Source of the DNA: UBA6078 sp964468685
GTDB lineage: Bacteria; Desulfobacterota; Syntrophia; Syntrophales; UBA2210
DNA length: 11,704 bases
Assembly: GCA_964468685.1 (NCBI GenBank)
Contig: CAYXUH010000053.1
Location: 1-11,704, forward strand
Direction of reading: 5' to 3'
In this document: one piece after another, positions 6,855 to 11,704 of the stretch
Layout: each line of letters starts with the position of its first letter
Position numbering within the stretch: position 1 is the stretch's first letter
Made by a program: the position numbers and the translations under genes
Notes under the pieces: model-generated
What the model was told of the DNA's origin: nothing
The model's input: the letters and a program-made list of their open reading frames with translations, nothing else
Database searches by the model: none

Positions 6855-8081
6855 CTATCTTCTTATCGCCTCAGCGATCCTGTCCATCGCGACCTCAACC
6901 TGTTCATACTGGTTGAATGCGCTCAGGCGTATGTATCCCCTCCCGCACGTGCCGAACCCGCTTCCGGGTGTGCATACGACGGCGGCCTTTTCGAGGAGGA
7001 GGTCGAAGAATTTCCAAGAATCCATCCCCGCGTTGACCCAGATGTACGGCGAATTCTCGCCTCCGGCGCAGGTATATCCGAACCCCGTCATATTTTCGAG
7101 GATCAGGGAGGCGTTTCTCAGGTAATAATCGGTCAGTTGTCGTACCTGCTCCTTCCCTTCGTCCGAATAGACCGCCTCGGCAGCACGTTGTACCGGATAG
7201 GAGACGCCGTTGAATTTCGTCGTATGCCGGCGGTTCCACAGTGAGTGGAAATCGTGGGCGTTCATCTGCGCGTCATAGCCGACGCACGACTTCGGCACGA
7301 CGGTATACGCACACCGGGTTCCCGTGAATCCCGCGGTCTTTGAAAAACTCCGAAACTCAATCGCCACGTCCCGGGCCCCTTCGATCTCATAGATGCTCCT
7401 AGGGAGAGATTCGTCGCGGATGAAGGCAACATACGCGGCATCATACAGGATCAATGCCTTGTTTTCCCTCGCGTACGCGACCCACTGCGAGAGCTGGTCC
7501 CTTGTCGCCGTGACCCCCGTGGGGTTGTTGGGGAAGCAGAGGTATATCAGATCGACCCGTTCGTTCGGGATCGCCGGGACGTACCCGTTTGCCTCCGTGG
7601 CTTCGAGATATACGAGCCCCTCATATCGCCCGTCATTCCACTGGCCGGTTCTGCCGGACATGACGTTGGTATCGACGTACACAGGGTAAACCGGATCGGG
7701 GACGGCGATCTTCAGATCGGACGAGAAGATCTCCAGGATATTTCCGGTGTCGCACTTCGCGCCGTCGCTGACAAAGATCTCGTCCGGGTGGATATCCGCT
7801 CCACGTACCTGGAAATCATTTTGAGCGATGGCCTCGCGCAGAAACCCATACCCCTGCTCCGGGCCGTAACCGCGGAAGGTGCTGTCAAACGACAGTTCGT
7901 CAACGGCCCCATGGAGTGCCGCTATACATGCCCCGGGCAGGGCACGTGTCACATCGCCGATCCCGAGCTTGATGATCTGTTTGTCGGGATTCGACGCGGC
8001 GAAGGCACTGACCCTCTTTGCTATATCGGAAAAGAGATAGGACGATTGGAGTTTCAGGTAATTCTCATTGATCTGTATCAT
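6855..8081 (-). CDS. dapL: LL-diaminopimelate aminotransferase
   Basis: A cytoplasmic PLP enzyme converting L-tetrahydrodipicolinate directly to LL-2,6-diaminopimelate with glutamate as amino donor (EC 2.6.1.83), feeding lysine and peptidoglycan synthesis. At 408 residues it has the standard DapL length. Visible marks: IKLGIGDVTRALP (37-49), FRGYGPEQGYGFLREAI (69-85), SDGAKCDTGN (105-114), FPNNPTGV (183-190) with Asn185, D214/Y217 in the PLP pocket, SFSKTAGFTGTR (245-256) with Lys248 as Schiff-base lysine, and Arg385 in RLSAFN for substrate carboxylate. AAGGA lies 7 nt before ATG 8081, and a strong promoter precedes it. The gene stands apart from other dap genes. Confidence 0.96.
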   Translation of the reverse strand: MIQINENYLKLQSSYLFSDIAKRVSAFAASNPDKQIIKLGIGDVTRALPGACIAALHGAVDELSFDSTFRGYGPEQGYGFLREAIAQNDFQVRGADIHPDEIFVSDGAKCDTGNILEIFSSDLKIAVPDPVYPVYVDTNVMSGRTGQWNDGRYEGLVYLEATEANGYVPAIPNERVDLIYLCFPNNPTGVTATRDQLSQWVAYARENKALILYDAAYVAFIRDESLPRSIYEIEGARDVAIEFRSFSKTAGFTGTRCAYTVVPKSCVGYDAQMNAHDFHSLWNRRHTTKFNGVSYPVQRAAEAVYSDEGKEQVRQLTDYYLRNASLILENMTGFGYTCAGGENSPYIWVNAGMDSWKFFDLLLEKAAVVCTPGSGFGTCGRGYIRLSAFNQYEQVEVAMDRIAEAIRR

Positions 8082-8124
8082 GTTGAATCCTTGTCTGTAG
8101 ATGATTGTTTTTCAGAGGGAAAAA

Positions 8125-8154
8125 AGTATACGGGAAAGGGTCTTTGTGTGTCAA
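8125..8154 (-). promoter_or_regulatory. Promoter of dapL
   Basis: On the minus strand a perfect TTGACA (8154-8149), an 18-bp spacer, then TATACT (8130-8125, five of six matches). It lies 43 bp upstream of the dapL start and is the best promoter match in the window. Confidence 0.6.
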
Positions 8155-8347
8155 TGCCAAAACGGTATGACTGTCCGGGGGAGGTGGTTTCCCTGATTGT
8201 CGGACCCCAACAAAACCTTTGACTCGGCAGGGTGTGCGTGATAGCCAATACGGTCGAAGACAAGGAAGGATATCGCGGCGGATACGTGCCTGAGGAAGGG
8301 GCGAAGTGCGGGAGGAAAATTTCTGACAGCTCATCAAAAAATAAGTA
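8155..8347. other. Divergent intergenic region without a recognisable gene
   Basis: Core of the 331-bp spacer between dapL and tetR. Short open frames here, including a minus-strand one running 8364-8065, have no family resemblance and no ribosome site. Apart from the flanking promoters I see no repeat, RNA gene or riboswitch. Confidence 0.5.
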
Positions 8348-8376
8348 TTGACAGGGGGAGGCAAACTTGGTAGTGG
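8348..8376 (+). promoter_or_regulatory. Candidate promoter of the tetR-abfD unit
   Basis: A perfect TTGACA (8348-8353) is followed after 17 bp by TAGTGG (8371-8376), a poor -10. Its position just upstream of the palindrome at 8382-8397 suits a repressed promoter, but the -10 assignment is uncertain. Confidence 0.35.
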
Positions 8377-8381
8377 GTTTG

Positions 8382-8397
8382 GTTAGTGAGTACTAAC
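8382..8397. promoter_or_regulatory. Likely TetR operator (palindrome)
   Basis: GTTAGT-GAGT-ACTAAC, perfect 6-bp arms with a 4-bp spacer, 15 bp before the tetR ATG and just downstream of the proposed -10. A half-site-like TTGGTAGTGGG lies at 8367-8377, echoed by TTGGTTAGTGAG at 8379-8390. The location fits autorepression by the adjacent TetR protein; binding is inferred. Confidence 0.5.
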
Positions 8398-8412
8398 TTA
8401 AGGATGGGTGGT

Positions 8413-9018
8413 ATGAAAGCCCCGAACACCAAACGTCTCTCCGCGGAAGAACGAAAAAAAGTGATTGTGAAAAGCGCCATAACCGCGTTTGGAAAATCGA
8501 ATTACCGGGCTACGCGCATGGCCGATATCGCGGCCGAGGCGGGTGTTTCCGAGGCCATGCTGTACAAGCACTTTGAGTCAAAGAAGGCCATGTTCCTCAG
8601 TATCCTCGAGAACGTATCCAAGCGGACCGAAACCGCGATAGGACGGGAGTTTGGGGAAGAACCAGACGCCCTCATGTTACTGCGGCGGTCCCGCATAGGG
8701 TACTATAACCAGATACAGGAACACCCGAATCTCCTGAAACTGCATTTCCAGGCCGTATCCGAGATTGACGATGAAGAGATCGGGGGGCATATCAAGAAGG
8801 ACCACGAGGCGTATGTTCATTCCATCAAGGAGCTTATCAAGAAGGGGATTGAACAGGGGACGGTTCGAAAGGATATCGAGATAGATCCCATCGCGTGGCT
8901 CTTTAATGGGGTTGGTCTCCTGATAAGCATGATGGTACTTCTCTCTCGCGATGGCGAGATCAAGGAGGGTATTGCGGATAAGATGATTGATCACCTGATC
9001 GAGAGCATCCGGGTGTAA
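8413..9018 (+). CDS. TetR/AcrR-family transcriptional regulator
   Basis: A 201-residue one-component repressor. The helix-turn-helix lies at about 34-56 (TRMADIAAEAGVSEAMLYKHF), followed by ESKKAMF, the classic TetR N-terminal domain. The mostly helical remainder is the ligand-binding and dimer domain, which has no recognisable signature. ATG 8413 is chosen because AAGGA sits 8 nt upstream; the GTG at 8386 lies inside the palindrome, and the ATG at 8404 directly abuts the purine run. The gene is 79 bp upstream of abfD on the same strand, and many TetR proteins beside acyl-CoA genes respond to acyl-CoA thioesters. Control of abfD and of itself is therefore a reasonable inference. Confidence 0.9.
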   Translation: MKAPNTKRLSAEERKKVIVKSAITAFGKSNYRATRMADIAAEAGVSEAMLYKHFESKKAMFLSILENVSKRTETAIGREFGEEPDALMLLRRSRIGYYNQIQEHPNLLKLHFQAVSEIDDEEIGGHIKKDHEAYVHSIKELIKKGIEQGTVRKDIEIDPIAWLFNGVGLLISMMVLLSRDGEIKEGIADKMIDHLIESIRV

Positions 9019-9061
9019 GCGCCCTCGGTTTCTTAATTTCAGATGATCGTGGTTATTAAAT

Positions 9062-9077
9062 ACCCCTAGAAAGGGGT
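9062..9077 (+). repeat. Small GC hairpin in the tetR-abfD spacer
   Basis: ACCCCT and AGGGGT, perfect 6-bp arms with a 4-nt loop (AGAA), ending 20 bp before the abfD ATG. No T-run follows. It could be a processing or stability element or a weak attenuator. Confidence 0.35.
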
Positions 9078-9097
9078 CAATTAAGAGGAGGTAAGGT

Positions 9098-10564
9098 ATG
9101 TTAAGAACGAAAGAGCAGTACATAGAAGCCCTTGGCAAGATGAAGCGAAACTGTTACTGCAACGGTGAGAAGATCTCACGTATTGACGAACAGCAGATGC
9201 CCACTATCAACGTCATGGGGATGACGTACGATGAGGCGCAGAAACCTGAAAACGCGGACCTGCTGCTGGCGAAATCCCACCTGACCGGTGAGACGATCAA
9301 CCGCTTCACCCACATCCACCAGAACGCGGAAGATCTCCATAAAAAGCAGGATATGACCCGCTTTCTCTGCCGGAAGGTGGGCGGTTGTATCCAGCGGTGT
9401 ATGGGCATTGATGCAGCGAATGCCATCTACAACGTGAGCTACGAGGCGGACAAAATTAAACCCGGCGAAACGGCGTATCACGAGAACTTCAAGAAGTGGC
9501 TGACCCGGTTCCAGCAGGAAGACCTGATCGGATGCTGTGCACAGACGGACACTAAAGGTGACCGTATGAAGCGTCCCCACCAGCAGGCGGATCCCGACGC
9601 ATACGTACATATCAAGGAAAGAAGAAGCGACGGCATCATCGTATCGGGATGCAAGGTGCACATCTCTGAGGCCTCGGTGGCGGACGAGATTCTGGTGGTT
9701 CCGACCCGCTCCCTGGGTGAGAAGGACAAGGACTACGCCGTAGCCTTTGCCGTCCCCGCTGACTGGGATGGAGTGAAACAGGTGGTAACGATCCACAACC
9801 TGCGCGAGCGGAAGCACTTCCCCCGTGGTTTCATGCCCGGGGCTACAGACTCCTATGTAATCTTTGACGATTGCTTTGTCCCCTGGGATCGGGTTTTTCT
9901 CGCTGGTGAATACCAGCACGGCGGCGTCCTGGCGCTTCTCTTCGCCCTCTTCCATCGTCACAGCTATTCGGGCTGCAAGCCGGCGATCGGCGATGTGCTC
10001 CTGGGATCGGCGGCCTTGGCGGCTGAATACAACGGTATCGAAAAGGCGAGTCACGTCCGTGAGAAATATGCGGAGATGATCCTGACCACGGAGCTGGGTT
10101 ATGCGGCGGGTTATACCGCCTCCGATCTGGGCAAGCCCGAGGTCTACATGCCGGGTGTGGGCTTTGTCCCCTACGGACCGGGGAGCTTCATTCCGAACTC
10201 AATCTACGCTAACGTTGGTCGTTGTCTGACCGGAGAGGCTGTCTATCGTGAGCAGGAGATCCTCTGTGACATCTCGGGTGGTGTCACGGCAACCTTCCCC
10301 TACGAGGAGGAATGGGTGAACCCCGAGACGAAGGATTTGATGGAGAAATATGTCATGCGCAATCCCAACTGTTCGGCGAAGAGCGCCGCGCAGTTCTGGC
10401 GGTTTCTCGGCGATAGCCTCGCTTCTGCCACGGGTGGCATCATGAACGTGGGGAACTACCACGGTGGAGGCTCCCCGGTGATGGAGCAGATTGCCATTAC
10501 GACGCAGTACGATATCCAGGAGAGAAAGAATCTCGTGAAGTATCTCGCGGGTATTGACGATTAA
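9098..10564 (+). CDS. abfD: 4-hydroxybutyryl-CoA dehydratase / vinylacetyl-CoA delta-isomerase
   Basis: A [4Fe-4S]- and FAD-dependent radical enzyme dehydrating 4-hydroxybutyryl-CoA to crotonyl-CoA and isomerising vinylacetyl-CoA; the cluster is oxygen sensitive. The 488 residues match the family throughout. All four cluster ligands known from the Clostridium aminobutyricum enzyme (C99, C103, H292, C299) are present as C97, C101 (GGCIQRCMG), H286 and C293 (FHRHSYSGCK), with Gln99, Tyr290 and Lys294 equivalents beside them. QTDTKGDR (149-156) belongs to the acyl-CoA dehydrogenase-like flavin region. AGGAGGT lies 7 nt before ATG 9098. It follows tetR with a 79-bp spacer. In anaerobes the enzyme serves fermentation of 4-hydroxybutyrate, GABA or succinate, and in some archaea carbon fixation; nothing here decides the pathway, as no 4-hydroxybutyrate-activating gene lies beside it. 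Confidence 0.95.
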   Translation: MLRTKEQYIEALGKMKRNCYCNGEKISRIDEQQMPTINVMGMTYDEAQKPENADLLLAKSHLTGETINRFTHIHQNAEDLHKKQDMTRFLCRKVGGCIQRCMGIDAANAIYNVSYEADKIKPGETAYHENFKKWLTRFQQEDLIGCCAQTDTKGDRMKRPHQQADPDAYVHIKERRSDGIIVSGCKVHISEASVADEILVVPTRSLGEKDKDYAVAFAVPADWDGVKQVVTIHNLRERKHFPRGFMPGATDSYVIFDDCFVPWDRVFLAGEYQHGGVLALLFALFHRHSYSGCKPAIGDVLLGSAALAAEYNGIEKASHVREKYAEMILTTELGYAAGYTASDLGKPEVYMPGVGFVPYGPGSFIPNSIYANVGRCLTGEAVYREQEILCDISGGVTATFPYEEEWVNPETKDLMEKYVMRNPNCSAKSAAQFWRFLGDSLASATGGIMNVGNYHGGGSPVMEQIAITTQYDIQERKNLVKYLAGIDD

Positions 10565-10574
10565 CAAAACCACA

Positions 10575-10605
10575 TTGCCTCGCGCCGCTTGGCGGCGCGA
10601 GGCAA
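10575..10605 (+). terminator. Perfect GC-rich stem-loop after abfD
   Basis: TTGCCTCGCGCCGC and its exact complement (14 bp) around a TTG loop, 10 bp past the abfD stop. No T-run follows on the plus strand; on the minus strand TTTTG follows at some distance. Probably ends or protects the abfD transcript without a classical U-tract. Confidence 0.55.
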
Positions 10606-10633
10606 CGAACAATCAATATGTAAAAACTCTTAT

Positions 10634-10672
10634 GGTGAACCGGTGGCACGATTCGAGCGCCACCGGTTCACC
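10634..10672 (-). terminator. Stem-loop, probable terminator of the alpha/beta hydrolase gene
   Basis: GGTGAACCGGTGGC and its exact complement (14 bp) with an 11-nt loop. On the minus strand the stem is followed by ATAAGAG and then TTTTT, which suits a transcript coming from the hydrolase. It lies 95 bp past that gene's stop. Confidence 0.5.
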
Positions 10673-10767
10673 GTTTCACAGGTCGTTTCCGACAACCGCT
10701 TCAATCATCTGAACCAGTTGTTCCGTCAATTTGTGCCCCGGTACATAACGTGGATAGGTGTGATGCG

Positions 10768-11673
10768 TTACCTCGCGTGATCCGCGATCGCATCGATGAT
10801 CTCCTGCCATACCGGGACGGGGAGCGCGTGTCCCATTCCGTCTATGATTTTCAGTTTCGCGCCGGGTACGGAGTTCGCAGTATCGATGCCGCACTCCACC
10901 CGGAGGAGCGGGTCGGCGCTGCCGTGGATGACGAGCATCGGCACCGTCAGGGATTTCAGCGCCTCTCGCCTGCTCCCCGAGGCGTTGATCGCCGCTATCT
11001 GCCGTGCCACGCCTGCCAGACTTACCCCTCGATCAAAGGTCACCTCGGCGTACCGGAGGACCCTCCCTTCGTCGACGGGGAATGTGGTCCCGTTCATGAT
11101 GCGCCACATCGCCAGGAAACTTGCCGTAAAGCCCTCGCGATCCGTGGGGGGCGGGGTTGAGATTACCTGTAGCGCCTCCAGGGTAGGCGGCGGAAGATCG
11201 GGGGCCCCCGTCGTGGATGACATCGATGTAAGGGATCGTACACGGGCTGGGTTCTTGAGGGCCATGATCTGGCCGATCATGCCGCCCATCGAGATCCCCG
11301 CCAGATGGACCGACGATATACCCAGATGGTCGAGAAGACCGAAGGAATCTCCGGCCATGTCGGAGAGGAGATAGGGAACCTCCACCGGTTTTCCCGCGGT
11401 GAGATCGGCTATAATCCTGGCGATGCTGGGGATTCCGGCATCGTCCATGTGTGTCGACTGCCCGATGTCCCGGTTGTCGAAGCGTATGACGAAGTATCCC
11501 CGCTGTGCCAGCATTTCGCAGAATTCCTCGTCCCACATCACCATCTGCCAGCTTAAGCCCTGGATGAGGAGAAGCGGTGCCCCAGAGGAGTTGCCGAAGG
11601 TGTCGTAGACCAACTCTATGCCGGTGTCGAGAACTGCCGTAGCGGACTTGCTGTGCGGGATGTCTTTCCCCAT
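10768..11673 (-). CDS. Alpha/beta hydrolase-fold protein
   Basis: A 301-residue soluble hydrolase of the esterase/C-C hydrolase/haloperoxidase-like group. The fold is clear: LLLIQGLSW (oxyanion loop, 35-43), FDNRDIGQS (65-73), nucleophile Ser128 in GISMGG (126-131), acid Asp254 in IHGSADPLL (249-257) and His282 in GMGHALP (279-285). No signal peptide is seen, so it is cytoplasmic. The substrate cannot be told from sequence. ATG 11673 has AAGGAGG at 6 nt; a start seven codons upstream would overlap this ribosome site. It converges on abfD, so the two are transcribed separately; the promoter lies at or beyond the window edge. Confidence 0.9.
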   Translation of the reverse strand: MGKDIPHSKSATAVLDTGIELVYDTFGNSSGAPLLLIQGLSWQMVMWDEEFCEMLAQRGYFVIRFDNRDIGQSTHMDDAGIPSIARIIADLTAGKPVEVPYLLSDMAGDSFGLLDHLGISSVHLAGISMGGMIGQIMALKNPARVRSLTSMSSTTGAPDLPPPTLEALQVISTPPPTDREGFTASFLAMWRIMNGTTFPVDEGRVLRYAEVTFDRGVSLAGVARQIAAINASGSRREALKSLTVPMLVIHGSADPLLRVECGIDTANSVPGAKLKIIDGMGHALPVPVWQEIIDAIADHAR

Positions 11674-11704
11674 ATGGTCCCTCCTTAAGGGCACTCAATT
11701 TTAA

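Noticed and set aside
8386..8412. GTG 8386 or ATG 8404 as the tetR start
   Set aside because: GTG 8386 lies inside the palindromic operator with no ribosome site, and ATG 8404 directly abuts the purine run. ATG 8413 has AAGGA at the right distance.
9176..10054. Long minus-strand open frame opposite abfD (292 codons)
   Set aside because: It is antisense to an unmistakable abfD and has no recognisable protein features.
1..11704. CRISPR arrays, tRNA or rRNA genes, insertion sequences, prophage genes
   Set aside because: No regularly spaced repeats, tRNA-like folds, transposase motifs or terminal inverted repeats were seen on reading both strands.

Overview
The window looks like a draft-genome or metagenome contig from an anaerobic bacterium, most likely Desulfobacterota (the former Deltaproteobacteria). 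This is an inference from gene content. The window holds a selenocysteine-containing peroxiredoxin, the oxygen-sensitive radical enzyme 4-hydroxybutyryl-CoA dehydratase, an LL-diaminopimelate aminotransferase, and a CoA-transferase/GNAT fusion of a type common in that phylum. A run of exactly 100 Ns (1117-1216) marks a scaffold gap.

Layout. Six genes read leftward over positions 1-8081. From right to left they are dapL (6855-8081), a THUMP-domain RNA methyltransferase (5557-6729), a CoA-transferase-like/GNAT fusion (3556-5442), an ICMT-like membrane methyltransferase (2789-3397), the selenoprotein peroxiredoxin (2033-2752, read through an in-frame UGA at 2501-2503) and hsdR (1-1785, broken by the gap and running off the left edge). 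A strong stem-loop at 1973-2006 ends the peroxiredoxin transcript. From 8413 two genes read rightward: a TetR-family regulator (8413-9018) and abfD (9098-10564). Both dapL and tetR have candidate promoters in the 331-bp divergent spacer, and a palindrome lies between the tetR promoter and its start codon. An alpha/beta hydrolase (10768-11673) faces abfD. Two perfect 14-bp hairpins lie in the convergent spacer.

How the genes may work together. abfD converts 4-hydroxybutyryl-CoA to crotonyl-CoA, and the TetR upstream is a plausible acyl-CoA-responsive regulator of it. The CoA-transferase/GNAT fusion lacks the family's catalytic glutamate, and its C-terminal domain resembles the GNAT domain of Pat-type protein acyltransferases. 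It is therefore better read as a possible CoA-metabolite-gated protein acyltransferase than as a metabolic enzyme. The peroxiredoxin gives peroxide defence to an organism with oxygen-labile enzymes. dapL, the RNA methyltransferase and hsdR serve lysine/cell-wall synthesis, ribosome modification and DNA restriction, and have no evident link to the rest.

The points most worth a second look are: the selenoprotein with its SECIS hairpin and missing resolving cysteine; the fusion with a degenerate CoA-transferase active site; and a decayed 52-bp copy of the 3' end of that fusion gene, lying between hsdR and the peroxiredoxin and partly forming the terminator there.
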